Assembly (NCBI RefSeq): GCF_001068775.1
Contig: NZ_JWAJ01000077.1
Coordinates: 1-64,000 of the forward strand
Direction of reading: 5' to 3'
Length of the DNA: 64,000 bases
DNA from: Streptococcus pseudopneumoniae
GTDB taxonomy: Bacteria > Bacillota > Bacilli > Lactobacillales > Streptococcaceae
Part shown: positions 50,751 through 58,896 of the stretch, in pieces
How positions within the stretch are numbered: the first letter of the stretch is position 1
Layout: every line of letters starts with the position of its first letter
The notes under the pieces: generated by a model
Seen by the model: the letters and a program-made list of their open reading frames with translations, nothing else
Database searches by the model: none
Told to the model about the DNA's origin: nothing
Program-made: the position numbers and the translations under genes

Positions 50751-53261
50751 GTGATAAAATTGAAAAAGTCAAAAAAGTCAATCTTATTTAGTATTATACT
50801 CTTGTCAATTACTACAAATCACCTTCAAGCAGTGAAGGCAGATACAATCTCAGCTGGTTCTGGGAACCGTATCCACTTTATCAATACCAAGGGAGCTTCA
50901 GGAAGTGATGCCATTCTTTTAGAGAGTAATGGTCACTATGCCCTAATTGATATGGGGGAAGATTATGATTTTCCAGATGGAACGGATCCGCGTTATCCAA
51001 GTCGAGTTGGTATCTCAAGACAGAATGAACTAGTTTTAGAAGATAGACTATTTCGTCATTTAAATCGGCTTGGTATTCAGAAATTTGATTTTATCTTAGG
51101 GACCCATGTCCATAGTGATCATATAGGTGGTGCAGATGAGGTTCTAAAACGTTATCCAGTTGGAAAACTTTATTTAAAAAAATATACCGATGAACGAATT
51201 ACCAGTCAATGGCGTTTGTGGGATAACCTATTTAATTATGATAATGCACTCAATGTTGCTCGTGAAAAAGGAGTAACTATTGTTCAAGATATTAAGGAAG
51301 AAGATAGTCGCTTCAAATTGGGTGATATGGATATCCAACTCTACAACTATAAAAATGAGTATGGTCCGGATGGCAAATTGAAAAGAGTCTATGATGATAA
51401 TTCGAATTCATTGGTTGCAGTTGTAACTGTTGCAGGGAAAAAAATTTATCTTGGTGGTGACTTAGATAATGCTGAAGGTGCTGAGGATAGATTAGGTCCA
51501 GAAATTGGCAAAGTAGACATGATGAAATGGAATCATCATTATGATGCTCAAATTTCAAATACAATTCCTTTTTTAGATTCTCTTTCACCTAGTATGGTTG
51601 TACATACGTCTTCTTATGATGCAAATCTGGCTACAACAAGAGATTATCTAAAACAGAAGAATATTCAGGTTGTCCATGCTTCTAGTCTAACTAAGGATGC
51701 GACGGTATTTAATATTGCTGCTTCTGGTTTTACAAATGTTTCTGATTCTTTCCCAGATATTCCTACAGTATCTGAGGGATGGTATCAAGAAGATGGTTAC
51801 TGGAAGTATCGTTTGACTGATAATGAAATGGCCATCGGATGGAGAAAAATCGATAATGTCTATTATTTCTTTAATGGAAAAGGTCAAATGCAGGCAAACA
51901 AATGGATTCATTTGAATGACAGCAGAGAAAAGCTGGAAGGCAACTGGTATTATCTAAATAGCAATGGGAAGATGCAGTATGAGGGTTGGTTTAAGCAAGA
52001 TGGTTCATGGTACTATATCAGCTCTACAGGTGCAAGACGTTATAATGAACTAGCTGAAATCGGTGGGCAGAAGTACCTCTTTGATAAAGATGGTAAAATG
52101 CTTACTGGCTCACAAGTCTTTAATGGCAAGAAAATGTTCTTTGCAAGTAGCGGAGCTTTAGAGACAGATGAGACAGGCTCTGGTTGGAAAAAGATTGAAT
52201 CAAACTGGTACTACTTTGATGAAGAAGGAAAACAAATAGTTGGTAAAAAAGAAATCAATGGAGTAACCTACTACTTTGATAATAAGGGAGTTATGCAAAC
52301 AGGTTGGGCCTTGATTGAAGGGCATTGGAACTATTTTGCAAGTTCCGGAGCGATGAAAACAGGCTGGATCAAGGATAAAGATACTTGGTATTACTTGGAT
52401 AAAGAAGGTGTCATGCAAACTGGCCTACAAGAGATTGAAGGAACTCGTTATTATCTAAATGCAAGTGGAGCCATGCAAACAGGTTGGAAGTGGTTCGATA
52501 ATCATTATAGCTACTTCACAAGCAGTGGAGCAATGAAGACAGGTTGGCTCAAAGATAAGGGTCTTTGGTACTATCTAGATAAAGAAGGTATCATGCAAAC
52601 TGGCCTACAAGAAATTGAAGGAACTCGCTATTATCTCAATGCAAGTGGATCTATGCAGACCGGCTGGAAATGGCTTGATAATCATTATAGCTACTTTACA
52701 AGCAGCGGAGCAATGAGAACAGGCTGGCTCAAAGAAAACGAACTTTGGTATTATCTAGATAAAGATGGTATCATGCAAACAGGTCTTCAAGAAATCGATG
52801 GAAGCCGTTATTATCTCAATGCAAGTGGATCTATGCAGACCGGCTGGAAATGGCTAGACAATCATTATTACTACTTTGCAACTAGCGGAGCTATGAAGAC
52901 AGGTTGGTTCCAAGATAAGGACACATGGTACTATCTAGACAAGGAAGGCATCATGCTAACAGGTATTCAAGAGATTGATGGCTCTCGTTATTATCTCAAT
53001 ACTAGCGGCGCAATGGAGACTGGTTGGAAACAGTTGAATGGCAACTGGTACTATTTCCAAGCAGATGGTTCACTTCTAAGAAATGGAACAACACCTGATG
53101 GCTACAAGGTCAATCAAGATGGCATTTGGAGCTTGAATCCTGATAAAGAAGACCAAGGAAGTCCAGAAGAACCTAAGAAGGATTCTGATAAGTCAGTAGA
53201 TAAGGAAGAAAAATCAGCAGATGCCCAAGAAACTTCGACTTTGAAGGCAGATAAAGAATAA
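50751..53261 (+). CDS. pce: Secreted choline-binding phosphorylcholine esterase (Pce/CbpE-like)
   Basis: This 836-residue protein starts at GTG 50751 behind AAGGAA; the in-frame ATG at 50721 has no ribosome site. A signal peptide (about 1-30, AVKA/DT) is followed by a metallo-beta-lactamase domain with GTHVHSDH (H119, H121, D123, H124). SNSLVAVVTVAGKKIYLGGD is split near 220-240. It closely recalls pneumococcal Pce, which removes phosphocholine from teichoic acid. From about 340 to 800 there are about 20 choline-binding GW repeats, five of the blocks being on a 180-nt DNA period. The tail is charged (PEEPKKDSDK). It lies 62 bases after the LicD-like gene. Confidence 0.88.
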   Translation: MIKLKKSKKSILFSIILLSITTNHLQAVKADTISAGSGNRIHFINTKGASGSDAILLESNGHYALIDMGEDYDFPDGTDPRYPSRVGISRQNELVLEDRLFRHLNRLGIQKFDFILGTHVHSDHIGGADEVLKRYPVGKLYLKKYTDERITSQWRLWDNLFNYDNALNVAREKGVTIVQDIKEEDSRFKLGDMDIQLYNYKNEYGPDGKLKRVYDDNSNSLVAVVTVAGKKIYLGGDLDNAEGAEDRLGPEIGKVDMMKWNHHYDAQISNTIPFLDSLSPSMVVHTSSYDANLATTRDYLKQKNIQVVHASSLTKDATVFNIAASGFTNVSDSFPDIPTVSEGWYQEDGYWKYRLTDNEMAIGWRKIDNVYYFFNGKGQMQANKWIHLNDSREKLEGNWYYLNSNGKMQYEGWFKQDGSWYYISSTGARRYNELAEIGGQKYLFDKDGKMLTGSQVFNGKKMFFASSGALETDETGSGWKKIESNWYYFDEEGKQIVGKKEINGVTYYFDNKGVMQTGWALIEGHWNYFASSGAMKTGWIKDKDTWYYLDKEGVMQTGLQEIEGTRYYLNASGAMQTGWKWFDNHYSYFTSSGAMKTGWLKDKGLWYYLDKEGIMQTGLQEIEGTRYYLNASGSMQTGWKWLDNHYSYFTSSGAMRTGWLKENELWYYLDKDGIMQTGLQEIDGSRYYLNASGSMQTGWKWLDNHYYYFATSGAMKTGWFQDKDTWYYLDKEGIMLTGIQEIDGSRYYLNTSGAMETGWKQLNGNWYYFQADGSLLRNGTTPDGYKVNQDGIWSLNPDKEDQGSPEEPKKDSDKSVDKEEKSADAQETSTLKADKE
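52201..53060 (+). repeat. 180-nt tandem repeats in the choline-binding region
   Basis: TCATGC(A/T)AAC starts at 52411, 52591, 52771 and 52951, exactly 180 nt apart. The phase extends back to about 52201. Each unit encodes 60 residues, or three choline-binding repeats. The units from 52411 to 52890 are most alike (TATTATCTCAATGCAAGTGG recurs), which favours slippage or unequal crossover. Confidence 0.85.
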
Positions 53262-53355
53262 GTGCTTTTTACCTCTTACTAAGTTTTTGAGAAAACTTCC
53301 TTTGTGCTAGTCTTTCACTCACTAACTAGTTTTCTCATGAAATAGTATTTATATA

Positions 53356-53418
53356 CATCTCAAAGAATCGATCAATGTTTTTAGAATGAGAATATTGATC
53401 AGCTTTGGGATGTTTTTT
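53356..53418 (+). terminator. Terminator closing the LicD/Pce cluster
   Basis: An outer stem CATCTCAAAG/CTTTGGGATG and an inner stem GATCAAT/ATTGATC are separated by a small internal loop and followed by six T. Confidence 0.88.
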
Positions 53419-53524
53419 GATTCTTTATACCCTAAGTTGTTGAAAATAGCCCCTATCGTCTTCAAATCGAAATATTTTGATAAGAAATTTTAAAAAACAC
53501 AGATTAGATAAATAAGAAAAATTA

Positions 53525-53533
53525 TGGTATAAT
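53525..53533 (+). promoter_or_regulatory. Extended -10 promoter of prfB
   Basis: TGG-TATAAT, with TATAAT at 53528-53533, lies 25 nt before the prfB ATG at 53559. The ribosome site AAAAGGAG is in between. Confidence 0.6.
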
Positions 53534-53558
53534 AAAACGATGCAAAAAAGGAGTAAAT

Positions 53559-54654
53559 ATGGACATTTCAGAAATTCGTCAAAAAATTGACGCCAATCGT
53601 GAAAAATTAGCTTCTTTTAGGGGGTCTCTTTGACCTCGAAGGGTTAGAAGAAGAAATTGCCATTTTGGAAAACAAAATGACAGAACCTGATTTTTGGAAC
53701 GATAATATTGCGGCCCAAAAAACGTCGCAAGAATTAAATGAACTTAAAAATACCTACAATACCTTCCATACCATGGAAGAGTTGCAGGATGAGGTTGAAA
53801 TCTTACTAGACTTTTTAGCAGAGGATGAGTCTGTCAAGGATGAGTTGGTTGAGAAGCTAGCTGAGCTAGATCAGATGATGACTAGCTATGAGATGACTCT
53901 GCTCTTGTCAGAGCCTTATGATCATAATAATGCTATTTTAGAGATTCACCCAGGATCTGGAGGAACAGAAGCCCAAGACTGGGGAGATATGCTCCTTCGT
54001 ATGTACACTCGTTACGGAAATGCTAAAGGCTTCAAGGTTGAAGTCTTGGACTATCAAGCTGGTGATGAAGCAGGAATTAAGTCGGTGACCTTGTCTTTTG
54101 AAGGGCCAAATGCTTATGGACTTCTCAAGTCAGAAATGGGAGTTCACCGTTTGGTACGTATCTCACCATTTGACTCAGCTAAGCGTCGTCACACCTCGTT
54201 TACTTCTGTAGAAGTTATGCCAGAGTTGGATGATACTATTGAAGTTGACATCCGAGAAGATGATATCAAGATGGATACTTTCCGCTCGGGTGGAGCAGGT
54301 GGACAAAACGTCAACAAGGTTTCAACAGGTGTTCGCTTGACCCATATTCCGACAGGGATTGTCGTTGCATCAACCGTAGACCGTACTCAGTATGGAAACC
54401 GAGATCGTGCGATGAAGATGCTCCAGGCAAAACTTTATCAGATGGAGCAGGAAAAGAAAGCTGCTGAGGTAGATGCCCTTAAGGGGGATAAGAAGGAAAT
54501 CACATGGGGAAGCCAAATCCGCTCCTATGTATTTACCCCTTATACCATGGTCAAAGACCACCGTACCAGCTTTGAAGTTGCGCAGGTAGATAAGGTCATG
54601 GATGGAGACCTAGATGGTTTCATCGATGCCTATTTAAAATGGCGTATTAGTTAA
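53559..54654 (+). CDS. prfB: Peptide chain release factor 2, with programmed +1 frameshift and two extra indels
   Basis: RF2 releases peptides at UAA and UGA. The main body (53665-54654 in one frame) holds the anticodon-like SPF in [14 protein letters not shown] and the catalytic GGQ in [10 protein letters not shown]. The autoregulatory frameshift site AGGGGG-TCT-CTT-TGA-C is at 53619-53633. In this sequence ATG 53559 runs into TAG at 53607 because an A-run (53581-53585) is one base short. After the TGA site a G-run (53640-53643) is one base long. The two shifts cancel. RF2 is expected to be essential, so these are probably sequence errors or need verification. The initiator has an AAAAGGAG site. 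Confidence 0.85.
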
Positions 54655-54669
54655 AAGAAAGGAAGTCAC

Positions 54670-55362
54670 ATGTCGATCATTGAAATGAGAGATGTTGTCA
54701 AAAAGTATGACAACGGGACAACAGCCCTACGTGGCGTCTCTGTGAAAATTGAACCAGGAGAATTTGCCTATATCGTAGGTCCTTCAGGTGCAGGTAAGTC
54801 AACCTTTATCCGTGCCTTGTATCGTGAGGTTAAAGTTGAAAAAGGAAGTTTGCAGGTTGCAGGTTTTAACCTCGTGAAGATTAAAAAGAAAGATATTCCG
54901 CTCCTTCGTCGTAGTGTTGGAGTTGTCTTTCAGGATTACAAACTTTTGCCAAAGAAAACTGTTTATGAGAACATTGCTTACGCAATGGAGGTTGTCGGTG
55001 AAAGCCGTCGCAATATCAAAAAACGTGTTATGGAAGTTTTGGATCTTGTTGGTTTAAAACACAAGGTTCGTTCATTCCCTAATGAATTGTCAGGTGGTGA
55101 GCAGCAACGTATCGCCATTGCTCGCGCTATCGTAAACAATCCTAAGGTCTTGATCGCGGACGAGCCAACAGGTAACTTGGACCCAGATAATTCATGGGAA
55201 ATCATGAACCTTTTGGAACGTATCAATCTTCAAGGGACAACTGTTTTGATGGCCACTCACAACAGTCAAATCGTAAATACCTTGCGCCACCGTGTCATTG
55301 CCATCGAGAATGGTCGTGTGGTTCGTGACGAAGCGAAAGGAGAGTACGGATACGATGATTAG
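54670..55362 (+). CDS. ftsE: Cell-division ABC ATPase FtsE
   Basis: This 230-residue ATPase couples division to peptidoglycan hydrolysis through FtsX and PcsB in streptococci. Walker A GPSGAGKST lies at 37-45, signature LSGGEQQR near 138-145, and Walker B VLIADEPTGNLD near 158-169. It lies 15 bases after prfB, overlaps ftsX by 8 bases, and is conserved with prfB upstream. Confidence 0.96.
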   Translation: MSIIEMRDVVKKYDNGTTALRGVSVKIEPGEFAYIVGPSGAGKSTFIRALYREVKVEKGSLQVAGFNLVKIKKKDIPLLRRSVGVVFQDYKLLPKKTVYENIAYAMEVVGESRRNIKKRVMEVLDLVGLKHKVRSFPNELSGGEQQRIAIARAIVNNPKVLIADEPTGNLDPDNSWEIMNLLERINLQGTTVLMATHNSQIVNTLRHRVIAIENGRVVRDEAKGEYGYDD

Positions 55363-56281
55363 TAGATTTTTCCGCCATCTATTCGAAGCTTTAAAGAGTT
55401 TAAAGCGTAATGGGTGGATGACCATTGCTGCTGTCAGTTCAGTAATGATTACCTTGACCTTGGTTGCTATTTTTGCCTCAGTTATCTTTAATACTGCAAA
55501 ATTGGCAACGGATATCGAAAACAACGTACGTGTCATGGTTTATGTCCGTAAAGACGTTGAAGACAATAGTGAAACTATCGTCAAAGAAGGCCAGACAGTC
55601 ACTAACAATGACTACCACAAGGTTTATGATGCCCTCAAGTCTATGCCAGCCGTTAAAAATGTAACCTTCTCAAGTAAAGAAGAGCAGTACCAAAAGTTGA
55701 CTGAAACCATGGGTGACGAGTGGAAGGTTTTTGAAGGAGATGCCAATCCCCTTCATGATGCCTACATTGTCGATACCAATTCACCAAGTGATGTGAAACC
55801 AGTCGCTGAAGAAGCTAAGAAAATCGAAGGAGTTTCTGAGGTTCAAGACGGTGGTGCCAATACGGAGCGTCTCTTCAAGTTGGCTTCCTTCATCCGTGTT
55901 TGGGGATTGGTCATTGCAGGACTCTTGATTTTCATCGCAGTCTTCTTGATTTCAAATACCATTCGTATCACTATCATTTCACGTAGTCGTGAAATTCAAA
56001 TCATGCGTTTGGTTGGTGCTAAAAATAGCTACATTCGTGGGCCATTCTTGCTAGAAGGTGCCTTCATTGGGCTATTAGGAGCAACTATTCCATCAATCAT
56101 GGTTTACTTTATCTATAACCGAGTCTACCAATCAGTTAACCCATCTTTGGTTGGACAAAATCTATCTCTGATTACCCCAGATGCTTTTATTCCATTGATG
56201 ATCGGTCTCTTGTTTGTCATCGGAATCTGTATCGGTTCACTTGGTTCAGGAATCTCAATGCGTCGATTCTTGAAAATCTAA
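55355..56281 (+). CDS. ftsX: Cell-division membrane protein FtsX
   Basis: This 308-residue partner of FtsE has an N-terminal helix (about 20-45), a large extracellular loop (about 46-165) that contacts the hydrolase PcsB, and three C-terminal helices. The start is MISRFFRHLF at 55355, overlapping the ftsE stop with AAGGAGAG upstream. A longer in-frame ORF from 55292 lies within ftsE and is rejected. A strong terminator follows. Confidence 0.95.
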   Translation: MISRFFRHLFEALKSLKRNGWMTIAAVSSVMITLTLVAIFASVIFNTAKLATDIENNVRVMVYVRKDVEDNSETIVKEGQTVTNNDYHKVYDALKSMPAVKNVTFSSKEEQYQKLTETMGDEWKVFEGDANPLHDAYIVDTNSPSDVKPVAEEAKKIEGVSEVQDGGANTERLFKLASFIRVWGLVIAGLLIFIAVFLISNTIRITIISRSREIQIMRLVGAKNSYIRGPFLLEGAFIGLLGATIPSIMVYFIYNRVYQSVNPSLVGQNLSLITPDAFIPLMIGLLFVIGICIGSLGSGISMRRFLKI

Positions 56282-56309
56282 GTAAGATAGTTTACTAAAA
56301 TCTATAAAA

Positions 56310-56354
56310 GTAGGATACCATCAGGCTTGACCGAGTCTGATGGTCCTACTTTTT
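56310..56354 (+). terminator. Terminator after ftsX
   Basis: GTAGGATACCATCAG pairs with CTGATGGTCCTAC (small bulge) around a 12-nt loop, then five T. Confidence 0.88.
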
Positions 56355-56372
56355 ATGTGGAACTTATAAATC

Positions 56373-56522
56373 ATACTCTTCACAAATCTCTTCAAACCAC
56401 GTCAGCTTCGTCTTGGCGTATATTTGTTACTGACTTCGTCAGTTCTATCCACAACCTCAAAACAGTGTTTTGAGCAACCTGCGGCTCGCTTCCTAGTTTG
56501 CTCTTTGATGTTCATTGAGTAT
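56373..56522 (+). repeat. BOX element, A-B-C type, forward orientation
   Basis: This 150-bp copy has the same length and order as the one at 4063-4212, with scattered substitutions (for example TCTTGGCGTATATTTG). It fills most of the gap between ftsX and the MFS gene. Confidence 0.92.
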
Positions 56523-56529
56523 CAGTTGC

Positions 56530-56558
56530 TTGCCAATTTTTGGGAAACAGTGTATGAT
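56530..56558 (+). promoter_or_regulatory. Promoter of the MFS gene
   Basis: TTGCCA (56530-56535), 17 bp, and TATGAT (56553-56558) form a promoter. It gives a leader of roughly 105 nt. Confidence 0.65.
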
Positions 56559-56577
56559 AGGGAAGGACCTTTTTGAT

Positions 56578-56640
56578 AAAAGAGTGATAGGGACTAGATG
56601 AAAGATAACTTTTATCTCTACAGTAATATCTAGCTCTTTT
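56578..56640 (+). promoter_or_regulatory. Structured leader ahead of the MFS gene
   Basis: Nested stems are AAAAGAG/CTCTTTT (56578-56584 with 56634-56640), CTAGAT/ATCTAG (56594-56599 with 56628-56633) and AGATAA/TTATCT (56603-56608 with 56612-56617). The 3' arm ends in a short T-run. It could be an attenuator controlling the transporter. No known riboswitch class is recognised. Confidence 0.5.
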
Positions 56641-56670
56641 GACTTAACATAAATAATGAATGAGGATAAA

Positions 56671-57825
56671 ATGAAACAATTTTTGGAAAAAGTGAGTATA
56701 CTTTCCCTGTCGTTAGTATTGATCACATCATTTTCAATATCAAGTGCCCTACCAGCCATGTTTGACTATTATCAGGGCTATTCGACCGGTCAGGTCGAAC
56801 TCTTGGTCAGCCTCCCTTCCTTTGGAATTATGGCCATGCTCCTCTTAAATGGAGTTTTAGAACGACTTTTTCCAGAACGTCTCCAATTAACCTTGGGACT
56901 CTTGATTTTATCAATCAGTGGAACAGCTCCTTTCTGGTATCAGGGTTATTACTTTGTTTTTGCGACACGCTTGCTATTTGGGATTGGTGTGGGGATGCTA
57001 AACGCCAAGGCTATCTCTATCATCAGTGAACGATACCACGGCAAAACTCGTATCCAGATGCTTGGTTTTCGTGGCTCAGCTGAGGTGGTGGGAGCCTCTA
57101 TCTTGACCTTGGCAGTCGGTCAACTTTTGGCCTTTGGGTGGACCGCAACCTTCCTAGCCTATGCAGCAGGTTTAGTGGTTCTTGTACTCTTCCTTCTCTT
57201 TGTCCCTTATAACAAAGAAGAAGTTCATGAGTCCAAGCAAAAGACAGAAGAAGTAGTAAGATTGACTCGCTCTATGAAACAGTTGATTTTCTTTCTAGCT
57301 ATCGGGGCTGCAGTCATTGTATGTACCAATACAGCCATTACCTTCCGTATTCCTAGTCTCATGATTGAGGCAGGCTTTGGAGATGCTCAATTGTCAAGTC
57401 TGGTACTCAGTGCCATGCAGTTGATTGGGATTCTAGCGGGAATTAGCTTTTCTTTCCTCATCTCTGCCTTTAAGGAAAAACTTTTATTGGTTACGGGTGT
57501 AACCTTTGGTATCGGGCAAATCATCATTGCTCTCTCACCTTCTCTCTGGGTAGTCGTTGCAGGTTCGGTCTTAGGAGGATTTGCCTACAGCATCGCTCTT
57601 ACGACAGTCTTTCAATTGATATCTGAAAGAATCCCAGCAAAACTCCTCAACAAAGCAACTTCCTATACTGTTTTGGGATGTAGTTTTGGTGCGTCATTAA
57701 CACCCTTTGTTCTTTCAGGAATTGGCTTAGTAACAACGAATGGTCGAATGACTTTTATCATTCTAGGAGCATGGATGATTGTTACTTCTTGTCTGGTTTC
57801 CTATCTGTTGAAAAAGAGAGTTTAA
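56671..57825 (+). CDS. Major facilitator superfamily transporter
   Basis: This 384-residue protein has 12 predicted helices, like drug efflux or CynX/NimT-type permeases. Motifs include RLLFGIGVGMLNAKAIS (about 103-119) and a central charged loop KEEVHESKQKTEEV (about 188-201). ATG 56671 has TGAGG at the right distance and is preferred to ATG 56656. It lies between two BOX elements in opposite orientation, behind a structured leader, and is followed by a strong terminator. Substrate unknown. Confidence 0.82.
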   Translation: MKQFLEKVSILSLSLVLITSFSISSALPAMFDYYQGYSTGQVELLVSLPSFGIMAMLLLNGVLERLFPERLQLTLGLLILSISGTAPFWYQGYYFVFATRLLFGIGVGMLNAKAISIISERYHGKTRIQMLGFRGSAEVVGASILTLAVGQLLAFGWTATFLAYAAGLVVLVLFLLFVPYNKEEVHESKQKTEEVVRLTRSMKQLIFFLAIGAAVIVCTNTAITFRIPSLMIEAGFGDAQLSSLVLSAMQLIGILAGISFSFLISAFKEKLLLVTGVTFGIGQIIIALSPSLWVVVAGSVLGGFAYSIALTTVFQLISERIPAKLLNKATSYTVLGCSFGASLTPFVLSGIGLVTTNGRMTFIILGAWMIVTSCLVSYLLKKRV

Positions 57826-57985
57826 AAAGCGAAAAGATGATGAGTTTGCGAGTCCTTAAGCATACAGTGAAGTGTTGAAAGTTATGTAGAGTAAAAATAA
57901 TTATTAACAGAGTTTTATGGAGTATAGAAGGCTCAGAAATGCTCCAATCAGTTCCCCTATCAAAGGATCATTACTCATACAAAAA

Positions 57986-58020
57986 GAGGTCGGGATTTTG
58001 TCCCGGCCTCATTCTTTTTT
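57986..58020 (+). terminator. Terminator after the MFS gene
   Basis: GAGGTCGGGA-TTTTG-TCCCGGCCTC (one wobble), then a T-run. The 160 bases between the gene and this hairpin show no ORF or motif I can name. Confidence 0.9.
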
Positions 58021-58028
58021 GTAATTTT

Positions 58029-58142
58029 ATACTCAATGAAAATCAAAGAGTAAACTAGGAAGCGAGCCACAGGTTGCTCAAAACAGTGTTTTGAGGTTGC
58101 AGATGGAAGCTGACGTGGTTTGAAGAGATTTTCAAAGAGTAT
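58029..58142 (-). repeat. BOX element, internally deleted, reverse orientation
   Basis: This 114-bp copy starts ATACTCAATGAAAATCAAAG and ends CAAAGAGTAT, the reverse complement of the other two. About 36 bp from the boxA/boxB junction, including the GACTTCGTC dyad, are missing. It abuts the stop of the minus-strand TVP38 gene. Confidence 0.88.
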
Positions 58143-58759
58143 TAAAGTCTTTGCCAAAAGAAGTCGATAATATAGGTCAAGCCATAAGTATAAACCACGA
58201 GGGTAAAGGGCTTGGTCAAGACGATAATAGTCATGTAACGCTTGAAGCTCATTTTGGTCAGAGCTGCCAGCATACAGAGAAAGTCAGCTGGACTAACTGG
58301 CCAAATCATCATAAAGATAAAGAAGCGATCAAAGCGATTGCCCTTGTCTAACCAGCCGATGTACTTATCATAGGTACGCTTGCTAACGACAGACTGGACA
58401 AAGGGAGCACCGTAAAGTCGCACTAGGTAAAAGATAATGGCGCAACCAATGACAATGCCAATGTAATTGTAAATAGTTCCCACGATATGACCATAGATAA
58501 AGACACCAGCGACCGATGTCAGAGCACCAGGAATGATAGGAACCACCGTCTGCAAAATCTGTAAAAAGATAAAGAGTGGAGGCCCCCAGATGCCTGCCTG
58601 TTGGATAAAGGCAGATAGGGTTTCCTTGGACTGTAAAATCCCTGACTGATAGGCCCAGATGCAGAAGATCAAGGTGCCAACTCCACCAACGATAGATGAA
58701 ATATGAATCACTTGCTGCAGAAGGGGTGAAATAGTTTTCATTTGATTATTCTGTGACAT
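58142..58759 (-). CDS. TVP38/TMEM64 family membrane protein (VTT domain)
   Basis: This 205-residue protein has about five membrane segments. The VTT/SNARE-associated core includes VPIIPGALTSVAGVFIYG (about 70-87), GCAIIFYLVRLYG (about 103-115), and the conserved MMIWPVSPADFLCMLAAL (about 151-168). DedA-superfamily members are implicated in lipid scrambling or undecaprenyl-phosphate recycling. The start is set by AGAGGA, 6 bases upstream. It is monocistronic and convergent with the MFS gene. Confidence 0.85.
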   Translation of the reverse strand: MSQNNQMKTISPLLQQVIHISSIVGGVGTLIFCIWAYQSGILQSKETLSAFIQQAGIWGPPLFIFLQILQTVVPIIPGALTSVAGVFIYGHIVGTIYNYIGIVIGCAIIFYLVRLYGAPFVQSVVSKRTYDKYIGWLDKGNRFDRFFIFMMIWPVSPADFLCMLAALTKMSFKRYMTIIVLTKPFTLVVYTYGLTYIIDFFWQRL

Positions 58760-58896
58760 GTAAAATCCTCTTAAGTAGTATAAATCTACTATACCATATT
58801 TTGAGGAGAAAGACTATCTGTATTCTAGGTGTGACTTTGACACAAGTATGATAAAATGATAGTAAGAAAATGACAGCTTAGAATGAGGAAACTAAC

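Noticed and set aside
52201-53060. CRISPR-like array
   Set aside because: The regular spacing is within a coding frame, units are 180 nt, and there are no short repeats with unique spacers. These are choline-binding repeats.
53665-53677. TTG or ATG at 53665/53677 as the prfB start
   Set aside because: The RF2 frameshift cassette and its ribosome site upstream show that the gene begins at 53559; these codons lack start signals.
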